A stretch of DNA of 30,306 nt, taken from positions 1-30,306 of the forward strand of contig CALECM010000120.1 in the NCBI GenBank assembly GCA_937949745.1, given 5' to 3'. The first letter of the stretch is position 1. Every line of letters starts with the position of its first letter. Positions 1 through 9,100 of the stretch are shown here, one piece after another. The stretch comes from an uncultured Bacteroidales bacterium (lineage in GTDB: Bacteria; Bacteroidota; Bacteroidia; Bacteroidales; WCHB1-69). The position numbers were made by a program, and so were the translations under genes. The notes beneath the pieces are model-generated. The model was not told the origin of the DNA, ran no database searches, and saw only the letters and a list, made by a program, of their open reading frames with translations.

Positions 1-157
1 ATCAATTGGATAGCTATCCATATCAATAGTTTTTCAATACAGTATAATTGTTAAATTATTACAAATGTTGAATGTGTAAATATTTGAAATAACAACACTA
101 AAATCGATAGATATTATTCTAATATTTATTTAAGGGAATGTAATAAAACGTATAATT

Positions 158-1096
158 TTAGCGGGAGATCTCCAGCACGATTTTTCCGTGACCGATTTTA
201 GGAACCGAAGGATCGCCGGAAAGAGTTTTCCAACCTGTGTCAGCATCTTGCAGAGGATATATAATGGCAACATCGGTTTTGATCTTTCCGTTATTGATCA
301 ATTGCGTGATCTTTTGCAGATCATCGGCTGATTGCCTGATAACCATTCCTATCGCCGTAATATTGTATTGGTCAGCTAATTCCTGATAGGATATGCCGAC
401 CGTGCTCACCAGTCTTCCACCATCCCTTATGATCTGATAGGATTTCTCTTCCGTGTTTCCGCCGACCAGAGACAACACCACGTCCAGATCTTTGAACTCC
501 TTAGTAAAATCCTCCGTTTTATAATCAATGACCCTGTCGGCCCCCAGCGATTTAACGAAATCGATATCTCGGGCGGAAGCGGTAGCATAAACTGTAGCTC
601 CTGCGTTATGCGCAAATTGTACGGCATAAGCTCCCACACCGCCTGCAGCTCCATGCACCAGGATCTTATCTCCCTTTTTCACCTGCCCGTGTTCATAAAC
701 CGCCTGCCATGCCGTTTCTCCGACATGCGGTACCGAAGCGGCCCGGATAAAATCAAGATTTTCGGGCATTTTTACTGTTTTGTCGGGATCAACGGCAAGA
801 TATTCCGCATAAGAACCGCCCTGGCAATTCCCGTAAACTTTGTCCCCCTCCCGGAAAGAAGAAATATTTCGGCCGGTTTTTTCAACAATCCCGGCGAAAT
901 CATGTCCCGGTATCCATGGAAATGTGATGGACGGCATCCCGTGTTTGCTGCCGCCGGCTTTTTTAATATCCAGATGGTTTACACTGGTAGCATATATTTT
1001 GATCAAAAGCTGATTATCGTTTATTTGCGGATCGGGTACTTCTTCGTATCTGAGCTGTTCAAATGAGCCCTCATGTTGTATTGTTATGGCTTTCAT
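158..1096 (-). CDS. NADP-dependent zinc-free quinone oxidoreductase (MDR superfamily)
   Basis: A 312-residue medium-chain dehydrogenase/reductase. Seen: an N-terminal GroES-like domain with the PGHDFAG motif (about residues 63-69), then a Rossmann domain with a glycine-rich HGAAGGVGA dinucleotide-binding loop near residues 148-156, and the RDGGRLVSTVG strand typical of quinone oxidoreductases. The cysteine ligands of the structural zinc lobe are absent, which places it in the zinc-free quinone/enone reductase group. Known for the family: NADPH-dependent reduction of quinones or alpha,beta-unsaturated carbonyls in the cytosol. The substrate cannot be told. Length is normal and the ATG start is supported by the conserved beginning. 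It stands alone, with no operon partner on the minus strand upstream. Confidence 0.9.
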   Translation of the reverse strand: MKAITIQHEGSFEQLRYEEVPDPQINDNQLLIKIYATSVNHLDIKKAGGSKHGMPSITFPWIPGHDFAGIVEKTGRNISSFREGDKVYGNCQGGSYAEYLAVDPDKTVKMPENLDFIRAASVPHVGETAWQAVYEHGQVKKGDKILVHGAAGGVGAYAVQFAHNAGATVYATASARDIDFVKSLGADRVIDYKTEDFTKEFKDLDVVLSLVGGNTEEKSYQIIRDGGRLVSTVGISYQELADQYNITAIGMVIRQSADDLQKITQLINNGKIKTDVAIIYPLQDADTGWKTLSGDPSVPKIGHGKIVLEISR

Positions 1097-1241
1097 ATTA
1101 TATTAGTATTTAAATTACTGGAATAGCGTGGCTATTTGATTGAGTAAGAACAACTCATACAAACGAAAGGTTTACGGAAGAAATGATTAAGCCGGTCTGA
1201 TCCCGTTAAATAAGAATTATAATAATGAGTAGTTCTATTCC

Positions 1242-1607
1242 TTACCAGCCTCTAATGGAAAAATAAACGGTGCCTATTCCGGTGATGATATTCATATAAA
1301 TGATGATATTGGAGATGATCCGGTTAAAATGTCCTTTTTTCCGGACCAGTATTTTGTGCACAATAAAAGGAATGAACCCTCCTATACCGGCAATGACCCC
1401 GAGAATCATGCCTGTCGTGGTCTCATTAAGTATCTCTACTAATCCATAGAATAAGAGCAACAATATCGGAATATGAAGCAAGAGAAATCCCGTCAGTCCA
1501 CCCGGAAGTTTTAAAATTTCCCATTCTTTTTCATAACCGGATTCAATTTCATGTAATATTAGTAATGAGGCATTGGTTATGTATAAGAATAAAAATAGTG
1601 AATTCAT
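1242..1607 (-). CDS. Small three- to four-helix membrane protein (DUF6713-like)
   Basis: About 121 residues, mostly hydrophobic. Seen: a first helix followed by LILHEIESGYEKEWEIL, a His-Glu pair in an amphipathic stretch resembling the THELDAxxxHEW signature of DUF6713-type membrane proteins, then helices near residues 35-55, 65-85 and 95-118. The frame is open upstream to a TTG at 1667. I chose the ATG at 1607 because a TATATTTG -7 element at 1651-1658 lies between the two, so a transcript would start inside the longer version. The function of the family is unknown. The DUF6713 link rests on a remembered motif and is tentative. Confidence 0.7.
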   Translation of the reverse strand: MNSLFLFLYITNASLLILHEIESGYEKEWEILKLPGGLTGFLLLHIPILLLLFYGLVEILNETTTGMILGVIAGIGGFIPFIVHKILVRKKGHFNRIISNIIIYMNIITGIGTVYFSIRGW

Positions 1608-1650
1608 ATTATCTCGATTTATTACTGAATTATCTTTACAAAAGTTTTCC

Positions 1651-1658
1651 CAAATATA
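1651..1658 (-). promoter_or_regulatory. Bacteroidota -7 element (TATATTTG) for the small membrane protein
   Basis: The plus strand reads CAAATATA, so the minus strand reads TATATTTG, matching the TAnnTTTG consensus. It sits 43 bases before the ATG at 1607, giving a leader of roughly 35-40 nt. No clear -33 TTTG partner is seen. Confidence 0.55.
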
Positions 1659-1833
1659 CTTTTGCAAAAGTAGGAAAGTTATTGTTGCGAAACCGGATAT
1701 TCCGATTATGTGAGTTTATTTCAAAACAATAATATAGGGTGAACGTTACAGAAGAAACATTTCGTTTCCGGAATCATCAATAATGACTGAATAGAGGTTT
1801 CGGATAACTTTCGAATATGATCAGGATCATACT

Positions 1834-2358
1834 ATGGAAAAAACAATCTGGACTATAGGTCATTCCACCCGTTCTATGGAAGAATTCTTAGCCATTCTCC
1901 TGTCAGCCGGTATTGAGTTAGTAGCCGATATCCGTAGTTTTCCGGGATCCCGGAGGTTCCCGCAATTTAACCGGGAGAACCTCGAAAAAGTATTGCCGGA
2001 AAATGGCATCGGATATTTACTGATTCCTCAGTTGGGAGGCCGTCGTAAAGTAGTTCCGGATTCCCATAATACTTCGTGGAGACATCCGGCATTCCGTGGA
2101 TATGCGGATTATATGGAAACCGAATCTTTCCGCCAGGGTATCAATATCCTCTGCTCGGAAGCTTTATCCAGGAGAACAGCCTTTATGTGTTCCGAAGCTT
2201 TATGGTGGAGATGTCATCGTTCCTTGGTATCCGACTATTTGAAATCTACCGGATGGACCGTGATCCACCTGACGGATATTCACCATCAGCAGGAACATCC
2301 CTATACAAGCGCCGCAAGGCTGATAGACGGCAAACTCTCTTACCGGGAATTGTTATAA
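1834..2358 (+). CDS. DUF488 domain protein
   Basis: A 174-residue protein that is essentially one DUF488 domain. Seen: the opening TIGHSTRSMEEF, the VADIRSFPGSRRFPQFN segment (residues about 31-48), and the C-terminal MCSEALWWRCHRSLVSDYL motif with paired cysteines, all hallmarks of the family. Members are small soluble proteins of unproven biochemical role; the conserved Cys/Arg/His residues have been taken to suggest nucleic-acid or nucleotide binding. An AGGA about 11 bases before the ATG supports this start. It converges on the LysE-type gene with 11 bases between the stop codons, and no terminator hairpin is evident there. Confidence 0.88.
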   Translation: MEKTIWTIGHSTRSMEEFLAILLSAGIELVADIRSFPGSRRFPQFNRENLEKVLPENGIGYLLIPQLGGRRKVVPDSHNTSWRHPAFRGYADYMETESFRQGINILCSEALSRRTAFMCSEALWWRCHRSLVSDYLKSTGWTVIHLTDIHHQQEHPYTSAARLIDGKLSYRELL

Positions 2359-2369
2359 AGAACCGTTTT

Positions 2370-2996
2370 TCAGAAAAAAGCACTCACCATGGCAATGACG
2401 CCCAGAAGCACGATCAATGCTCCGGACAGCCGGTTAAGATAAAGTATATAGCGCAATTTGAATTTTTTACGAAAAGCATTCAATCCGGAAGTGAGGGTGA
2501 ACCACCATAAACTGGTACCGATCAATACACCGGTCAGTAGACAAATAGCGTGGGCGACCGTCAGTCCGCTCTGACTGATACCGAAAGTTGCCAGTAAGGC
2601 CAGGAAAATAAGCATAATGGCCGGATTGGTAAGGGTGATAAAAAATACCGACAAGAAATCTCCCCAGAATCCTTTTTTACGGAATTGCCTGCTTCGGAGT
2701 TGGGTAACCGGATTTTTAAAAAATATGTGGAGGCCGAGTATCATTATACAAATTCCGCTGACCAGCGTGATAAGGTGCATATTTTTTTCCACAAAGGATA
2801 AAACGAATCCCAGAAATAACAATGCGACGGCAGCGAAAAGAGTATCTGCGAAGGCGATTCCCATTCCCGAAGCAAATCCGGATCTTTTTCCGTTACTGAT
2901 CGTACGTTGAATACACACCATCGCCATAGGACCCGGCGCGATCGATTCTACAAATCCGATTAATAATCCCTGGACGAATAATAATAACCACTCCAT
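2370..2996 (-). CDS. LysE/RhtB-family amino-acid exporter
   Basis: A 208-residue integral membrane protein with about six hydrophobic segments. Seen: near the N-terminus, SIAPGPMAMVCIQRT followed by GKRSGFASGMGIAFAD, the PGP plus glycine-rich pattern of the LysE translocator family. The family exports amino acids or related small metabolites across the inner membrane by proton exchange; the substrate here is unknown. AGGAATATTGAA immediately before the ATG on the minus strand is a plausible ribosome-binding site. The nearest -7 element (3210-3217) lies about 215 bases upstream, so the mRNA would have a long leader containing a GC-rich hairpin at 3146-3172. Confidence 0.88.
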   Translation of the reverse strand: MEWLLLFVQGLLIGFVESIAPGPMAMVCIQRTISNGKRSGFASGMGIAFADTLFAAVALLFLGFVLSFVEKNMHLITLVSGICIMILGLHIFFKNPVTQLRSRQFRKKGFWGDFLSVFFITLTNPAIMLIFLALLATFGISQSGLTVAHAICLLTGVLIGTSLWWFTLTSGLNAFRKKFKLRYILYLNRLSGALIVLLGVIAMVSAFF

Positions 2997-3145
2997 TTCA
3001 ATATTCCTTTTCCTGATTATTCCTGCAATATTTCCGGAAATTACCGGATTCTGCCCTGTTCAATTTTGATTTGTAATAGTTTTAACGTTTATTTGGAACG
3101 TTTGATCAAAAACATTCCTTTTACCTGTCCGACATTTTTGAATAG

Positions 3146-3172
3146 CAGGGGCTATGGGATCATATACCCCTG
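3146..3172 (-). promoter_or_regulatory. GC-rich stem-loop in the long leader of the LysE-type gene
   Basis: CAGGGG (3146-3151) pairs with CCCCTG (3167-3172), extended by TAT/ATA across one bulged base, with an 8-base loop. It has no following U-run, so it is not an ordinary intrinsic terminator in either direction. It would lie in the 5' leader of the exporter mRNA if transcription starts at the 3210-3217 promoter. A regulatory role is inference. Confidence 0.3.
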
Positions 3173-3209
3173 TCCTGGATATATTGATATCTTCATTTCT
3201 ATTCAATCG

Positions 3210-3217
3210 CAAAGATA
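3210..3217 (-). promoter_or_regulatory. Bacteroidota -7 element (TATCTTTG) for the LysE-type gene
   Basis: The minus strand reads CGTATCTTTGCG, an exact TAnnTTTG match in the typical sequence setting. The downstream minus-strand gene is the exporter, about 215 bases away. The -33 box is weak. The rest of the gap 2997-3480 is AT-rich with no credible gene. Confidence 0.5.
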
Positions 3218-3372
3218 CGAAATTTAACGCAAGACCGCTATTAAATCATAGTTTCCGATCCCGGCACATCAGGTGATCCTTCCTTATTTTGGTTTCTATT
3301 CCCGCATATTATTAAAAATATTTAAAAAGCAATAAAAATTTAAAACTTTAGACATTACCTTGTAAAAATTAT

Positions 3373-3380
3373 TAAATTTG
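3373..3380 (+). promoter_or_regulatory. Bacteroidota -7 element (TAAATTTG) upstream of the two-TM protein
   Basis: TAAATTTG fits TAnnTTTG, about 100 bases before the ATG at 3481. Only a poor CTTTAG stands where a -33 TTTG would be expected. An 11-codon open frame starting at 3418 in the leader ends before the gene and is probably meaningless. Confidence 0.45.
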
Positions 3381-3480
3381 CCCCAATCTCTTCCTGTTCT
3401 ATCTGCTGATACGGAAATGATGAAGCAACTCCGCCCGGATCATTGTATTTAAATTTCAATGTATATAAACCGTCATCATT

Positions 3481-4500
3481 ATGGATACAAAAAATCATGC
3501 AGATAAGAATATTCAAAAGACATTGAATAAGTATTATTATATCATTGTGGTGCTTGGATTGACCCTGAGTGCCGTCGCTTTTATTCTAAGCTTCGTGGTT
3601 GAGAATACCACCATGACCGGTATTTTTCAGATCATCGGGTCGTTAATGGCGGGAGCCCTGATCTCGGGTTTGTTACAGGTCAAGTTGCTCGGTGATTTCA
3701 ATAAGCAGGATATTAAACTGGCTTTACAACCGGATCTTCATAATCTCGAAAACGTTCTGGAGGAACAGATACAGAATATAGTTCCCGTGATTACCGACAA
3801 GACGATCAGTTCGGTAAAGAATATAGAGGACAGGGTTTCGAAAGCCACGGATTTCATGCTCAACGGAATCGGGGTATTAAGCGGAGCCAATCAGTCGGGG
3901 ATCGTTAATATTTTTCCCAACAGGTATTCCACAATTTCCAATACTTCGGTTATTCAGGAAATATCAAAAGAGATGCGGGAAGAAAAAAATTCGATTTCGA
4001 TTATGGGGATTTCGCTGGGAGATTTTTTCCTGGACAGGGGACAATTGAATAAAGTCTTTATGGAAGTGATCGAGAAAGAGAGAACCATCGAATGTCCCCT
4101 GAGTATCATACGGGCAATGATCGTAAATCCGCATTGTAATGTGTTGCGTGAAAGGGCTCGGTGGGAAGTGGGACACGAGTACTATTATGATCCTATTTTT
4201 TATGACAGTACCACTTTTATAGAAACGGACGGTGCGGCAAGGATCGCGAAACGTCTTTTTGAGAATAAGAAAAATATTGAAGTCAAGACATACAAACTTG
4301 CTCCTACGGCTTTTGTACTCATGACCAGCAGGTTCTTATTTCTGGAACCTTATTCCTACGCTTCGAGGGGCGGGGGGAAAGTTCCGGTTTTTCAGGTGAA
4401 GGCGGGCAGTGATCTATATAAACATTACGAAAGCCATTTCAACCGGGTGTGGAATAATTCGGCGGAAACGATCAGTAACTATCAGGCATTGCCGAAATAG
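3481..4500 (+). CDS. Two-TM membrane protein with possible degenerate PLD-like C-terminal domain
   Basis: A 339-residue protein I do not recognise by name. Seen: two N-terminal hydrophobic helices (about residues 20-41 and 47-66), a middle part rich in charged residues that may be helical (about 75-125), and a globular cytoplasmic-looking C-terminal domain (about 150-330). That domain contains SISIMGISLGDFF, then RAMIVNPHCNVLRERARWEVG, then a late FLFLEPYSYASRGGGKVPVFQ and HFNRVW. This order (localised signal strand, an I-x-NP followed by a charged helix, an aromatic-rich end ahead of HFxxxW) is like catalytically dead PLD-like domains found in bacterial regulators and defence proteins; no HKD motif is present. 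The similarity is inferred from pattern only. It is monocistronic, with a TAAATTTG -7 element upstream. Confidence 0.75.
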   Translation: MDTKNHADKNIQKTLNKYYYIIVVLGLTLSAVAFILSFVVENTTMTGIFQIIGSLMAGALISGLLQVKLLGDFNKQDIKLALQPDLHNLENVLEEQIQNIVPVITDKTISSVKNIEDRVSKATDFMLNGIGVLSGANQSGIVNIFPNRYSTISNTSVIQEISKEMREEKNSISIMGISLGDFFLDRGQLNKVFMEVIEKERTIECPLSIIRAMIVNPHCNVLRERARWEVGHEYYYDPIFYDSTTFIETDGAARIAKRLFENKKNIEVKTYKLAPTAFVLMTSRFLFLEPYSYASRGGGKVPVFQVKAGSDLYKHYESHFNRVWNNSAETISNYQALPK

Positions 4501-4734
4501 AAGTGTATTATAAAATGTGATATAATTGTCAGAGCTTTAATAGACAAAAAAAGATAGGCTAATACTGATAAGGAAAGTTTGAAAATGTTTTGTCCATTGA
4601 ATCAGATTGATGCATGAAATGATTAGAGTTTAACGGAATAATATACGTATATCCGGGATTTTCGGCTCCGGTGAAATGAGTAATAATAGTTCCCGGTTTG
4701 CCGTTTATTTAATAATTCACCTTAAATCCCAAAA

Positions 4735-5628
4735 ATGAAAAAATATTTTCTCTTATTTACTTTTATCCTGATTTGTTCCGTTTTCGCGGGATGCCATAAA
4801 AATGAAGATCCTCCTCCGGATCCGCAGCCCCTTCCGATGGAAGATATTGCTTACGGATCCCATCCCCGGCAGACCATGGATATTTCCCTGCCTTTAAATG
4901 CCGGTTCCTGCAATCAGGTGCCGGTTGTGATGTGTATCCACGGGGGAAGCTGGAGTGGGGGAGATAAAGAAGATTTTGATTGGATAAAACGATCTGTAAA
5001 CGATTATAACTGCGCTTACGTCACGATCAATTACCGGCTCGTGCAGGATAATGTCACGTATCGGGAAATGCTGGATGACGTCCATAAAGCGATCTTTTAC
5101 CTGAAAACCCACAGCAATTCTTATCATCTCAAAACCGACCGAATGGCTTTGTTGGGAAGCAGCGCCGGCGGACATCTGGCATTACTTTATTCTTATACGG
5201 TCAATAGTCCCATCCCTATCGCTTGTGTCTCATCACAGGTTGGTCCTGCCGATTTTCTTGATCCCGGACAGATTGCCCTGAACGGCAGGGAAAAACTGGA
5301 TCTCATGAATAAATTGCTTGGAACGCGGGTTTCTTATACCGAGTTTGAACAACCCGGCTTTATCTTTCCCGAATCATGGACTCTGGCTTCACCCATTTAC
5401 CACGTGAGTAATGACAGTCCGCCAACCGTACTGGCTTACGGCATGCGGGACGAACTTGTGTCCTATACCAATGCTTTACGGCTCAACGATACACTGGAGG
5501 CTTATGGTGTCGACCACCGGCTGATCCTTTATCCCAATTCAGGTCACGGACTCAATAACGACCCCGATAAAAGTACGGAATACTGGCGCACCTTAATTCA
5601 ATATGTAGATGCTTATCTGCTCAGGTAA
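4735..5628 (+). CDS. Lipoprotein alpha/beta hydrolase (BD-FAE/HSL-type esterase)
   Basis: A 297-residue exported hydrolase. Seen: a lipoprotein signal with FAGC at residues 17-20 (Cys20 as the acylation site), the oxyanion-hole HGGSW at 69-73, the nucleophile elbow GSSAGG with Ser143, a YGMRDELV segment supplying the likely acid, and NSGHGL supplying the histidine. Length and motif order fit carboxylesterases of the hormone-sensitive-lipase/BD-FAE type, which remove acyl or feruloyl/acetyl groups. It is anchored to a membrane outside the cytoplasm. No polysaccharide-utilisation genes lie next to it, so the substrate stays open. ATG start chosen because the signal peptide begins there. Confidence 0.87.
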   Translation: MKKYFLLFTFILICSVFAGCHKNEDPPPDPQPLPMEDIAYGSHPRQTMDISLPLNAGSCNQVPVVMCIHGGSWSGGDKEDFDWIKRSVNDYNCAYVTINYRLVQDNVTYREMLDDVHKAIFYLKTHSNSYHLKTDRMALLGSSAGGHLALLYSYTVNSPIPIACVSSQVGPADFLDPGQIALNGREKLDLMNKLLGTRVSYTEFEQPGFIFPESWTLASPIYHVSNDSPPTVLAYGMRDELVSYTNALRLNDTLEAYGVDHRLILYPNSGHGLNNDPDKSTEYWRTLIQYVDAYLLR

Positions 5629-5670
5629 CCGGTAATACTGGTTTTGATGGTGGCTTCTATTTCCTTTTCT

Positions 5671-5678
5671 TATATTTG
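5671..5678 (+). promoter_or_regulatory. Orphan Bacteroidota -7 element (TATATTTG)
   Basis: TATATTTGCATA is an exact TAnnTTTG match on the plus strand but is not followed by a convincing intact gene. The predicted start of transcription is near 5685, just before an ATG at 5692. Confidence 0.4.
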
Positions 5679-5691
5679 CATATATTTAATT

Positions 5692-5906
5692 ATGGAATCA
5701 TATCAGGTGAAGCAGTGGGGATACTTCTAAATCTTTTCTTTATTGGAGGTTTATCCGTATTTATCTTAATCACAATAACATATATGATTTCCGATGAAAT
5801 AAGAGGAAGTAATACAGTTATATATCATTTTACCCTTAATTTTGTATTTTGCCTATTAGGGAAGAATGAATGTTTACGATGTTTTTTCTCTTTCCTATTA
5901 AGTTAA
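5692..5906 (+). pseudogene. Possible decayed small membrane-protein gene
   Basis: The gap 5629-6120 holds no confident gene. From the ATG at 5692, placed correctly for the TATATTTG promoter, a 12-codon frame stops early. A neighbouring frame then runs open to 5906 with a clearly hydrophobic stretch (IGGLSVFILITITYMI) and a charged SDEIRGS. One base lost or gained near 5728 would join the two into a protein of about 70 residues with one or two membrane segments. I take this as a possible frameshifted gene; it may equally be noncoding AT-rich DNA. The rest, 5907-6120, shows nothing recognisable. Confidence 0.2.
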
Positions 5907-6120
5907 TTACTTTCTTTTCTAAACCCGATAATCGTGGATGGAAATATCCGGAGATAACCAACCGGTACTCAGAATCATAACCCATATTACGATGCCATTT
6001 AAATATTGAACAATCGTATAAAATTTCAGGTTTTATTTCATTCTCCGATAAAAACGGTTTTTACAGAACGAATTCTTTCAAATTGGATGGTCAACCTTGT
6101 GATCCTCTGCAAATCCCTTC

Positions 6121-9100
6121 CTATTTTATCGCATACTGTTTATTGTCCAACAGATTTACCGAATTAAGGAAACTTTTGAATTCCGGATATTCTTCCGGGG
6201 AAACCACTTCCTTGAGTTTGGTAAATGTACGGGTGGCCCGGAGTTCACCTTTTTTGGAATAATCAAAAGTAAGTTCATAAGTGGCTGCGGCACATTCGAG
6301 CCGGGTATTTTCAGGTATTTCCACCAGTTGTTTATTCTCCGGTAAAGTAAATACGATCTCTTCTTTTTCCGTATCGCAATATACATAAGCCCAGAATTCA
6401 AAAGGAGAATTACGTTTTTCCGAGGAAACCATCGAGAGGGATTCGACCGCTTCGGTCCACGGTAATTTGAACACTTTCATATTGGCAACATCCTGTAACG
6501 CATCTCTGGCTTCGAGATGGAATTGATAGGAAACACTGTCGGATAAATTGTCCAGATTGGAGAAAATAAGGTCGGATACTTTTACCGGATTTTTCCATTT
6601 TGCCGATTCATCTTCATTCATGCTTTTCAACCGGTCTTCCTGTCCCATATTTTCATATACATAACGGGCGAAAGCGGCCCATTCTCCCGTCAGGATATTA
6701 CCGGATTTAACCTTCATGTCGTTATTTTGGCATGAAATCCGTTTATTCCGGATAAGCTCGTTTTGCTTCCTGGACGGCATCTCCATCACCAGCAGCTTGT
6801 CACCGATCGTTTCGTTTTTATAAGGAATAGGGAGAATTGATGAACCTAAGGCGCTTTCCACAGCCGTCCCGAAAGGCAGTTTATTATTGGTCAGTTCCAA
6901 GTAATAAACTTCATTATCGATCACCAGCCTGGCGATGCAATGGTTGAAATTAACGGAAGGAAGCGCCGTGGTATTTTTGCCGTTTTCTTTCGACTGGAAC
7001 AGTACCAGGTTCGCTTCGATGCCCACTTCTCGACAAAGTGCCACGAATAAAGTGGAAACATCCTTACAATCTCCCAGTCGGGTAATGATAGTACGGGAAG
7101 CTTTTTGAGGTATAAAATTACTTTGCAGGAAAGAGACATTGGAATAGGTAATATTATTGAGGATGTATTCATAAAATAACTTAGCTTTCTCCATTTGCGT
7201 AGCATCTTCTTTTCCCCGTAATATCTCGCTTAAAGTTTCCTGCAACACGTAATCGGAATGGACATTGATTTTATTGGATGTCAGGTCCTTGTACCAGTTA
7301 CTGATGAATTGCCAGTCCGGAATACTGCTGACGATCAACATCGGCGCTATATCCGTAAACGGACTCATGTAAGGTTCCGATTTGATGGCGGGTTGTATAC
7401 TGTCGACCACCCATTCATAAAGTTTCATCTGTTCGATATCCGTGACGGAAGGCTCTATTTGTCCGTTCTTTACCAGGTATTGGAACTCTTTATCTGCAGG
7501 AGCCAGAAGGGCAAAACGGGTATACATGACGGGTATGCCGTATTGCATTAAGGCCCAGTCGGAGAAATGTTTGGATAAAGTCCCGGTCTGGTAATCCTGA
7601 AGACGATATTCCAGATGAAGTACATCCCCGACTTCCAGGTTGGGGAAAACGATCCGGTTCCGGTAGTCGGTCTCAGCTTTAACCCGCTGCCCGTTGGCTT
7701 TGATCACTTCATATTTGTCCAAAAGCAGTTTTTGACTATTATTACCATAGGCGATATTATATTCTTTCCACTCTTCAATGCCCGATTGGTTCAATATCTT
7801 GACCGCTATTTCCGTTCTGATCTCTTTCGCTCCTTCCGGATAAAATACCAGCTGGTTGTCGTATAGAACGATAATCGCATTATCTTCCGGATAATCAGCG
7901 GCGACAGGTGTTCCTGCAATCAGTTGGGCCAATTCGATTTTCGGGAAAAGGTCAAATACTTCCTTTTTGTTTTCCAACAGCCGGAGCTGGTTTCTGGAAT
8001 CATAGGAAGTTGGGCCGTAGTAAATGGATCTCCTGAAAGCTTCTTTAGCTTTTTCCGTGTTCTTCATATCTTTATGGATATAGCCCTCGGTATTATAGAT
8101 CTGCGACATATAAGGCGCGATTTTCTTAATCTCATCGAGCGTTGCCAGGGCTTCCTGGTATCTTTGCATTCTCTGGAGTAATGTGGCATAAGAGTATAGG
8201 AAACCGCACGCGTAAGGCATTGTTTCGTTCCGTTTTCTTAAGGTCGATAACGCTTTGTCGGTTTTTCCGGTATTCATATATTTGTAGGCTAATTTTTCCA
8301 GAGCCTGAGTACTGAAATATTTCTTACAATAATTTTCCAGGATCTTCGTAGCGGCTTTATTGTTATTGAATAATTCCTCTTCTATGGCAAAATTCAGATT
8401 CATGAATTCGTAATTATGAGGATATTTAGCATACATTTTTCTGGATAAAATCATGAATTCCTCCGTTTTATGCTGAACTGAGGCCGTATAGATATCCATG
8501 GCGTCAGTAATGTAACTCTCTCCATACAGGTTTTTGATCTTTTCGGCAATGGTTTCAGCTTCAGAATATTTTTCCGAGGCTACGGCATCGGTGTATAAGT
8601 GCCTTAAGGCGATGAATGCATCCGGATCATTCTGTTTGATATTTTCGATTTCACGACTGTAATCGATATTATTATTTCCCCTTGAATAAGCTTCCGACAG
8701 GCGATGACTGACAAAAGAGGATACCGGGGCAAGTTTTTCCGCTTTTTTCAGGATATGGGTGCCCTCGTAAGCTTTGTCGTTTCTAAGATAGGTCTCTCCC
8801 AATGCGATGTAATGAAGCAATTCATCCGGATTTTCCCTGATTTTTTCTTCAAAATAGGTTTCTGCGAAAAAAGGCAACATTTCAGGCAATGATTGCATTT
8901 CCGATTTCCGGTAATCCGCATAATTACCGGATTGGGTTATTCCGGTAAGAGGTATTCCGTTTTCATCCGTGAGCCGGATAAGAAAATTGGCATTGGAAAT
9001 CTCACTCTGTCCGATTTGAACCAGGATACGGTTAGCACCTTCATTCAGTTTGATTTTATATCCGTAAATATCGATATCGCAATTCCTTTCTTCCGGAACG

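Noticed and set aside
1608..1667. N-terminal extension of the small membrane protein from a TTG
   Set aside because: It spans the TATATTTG -7 element at 1651-1658, so a transcript would begin inside it; the ATG at 1607 fits better.
2076..2510. 144-codon plus-strand frame across DUF488 and the LysE-type gene
   Set aside because: It overlaps two well-supported genes and shows no domain.
6040..6070. AAAAACGGTTTTT palindrome as terminator
   Set aside because: The arms leave a one-base loop, so it cannot form a normal hairpin.
7258..7551. Plus-strand open frames across 7258-9463
   Set aside because: They are shadows of the large minus-strand DUF3857 gene, with basic/Phe-rich compositions and no motifs.
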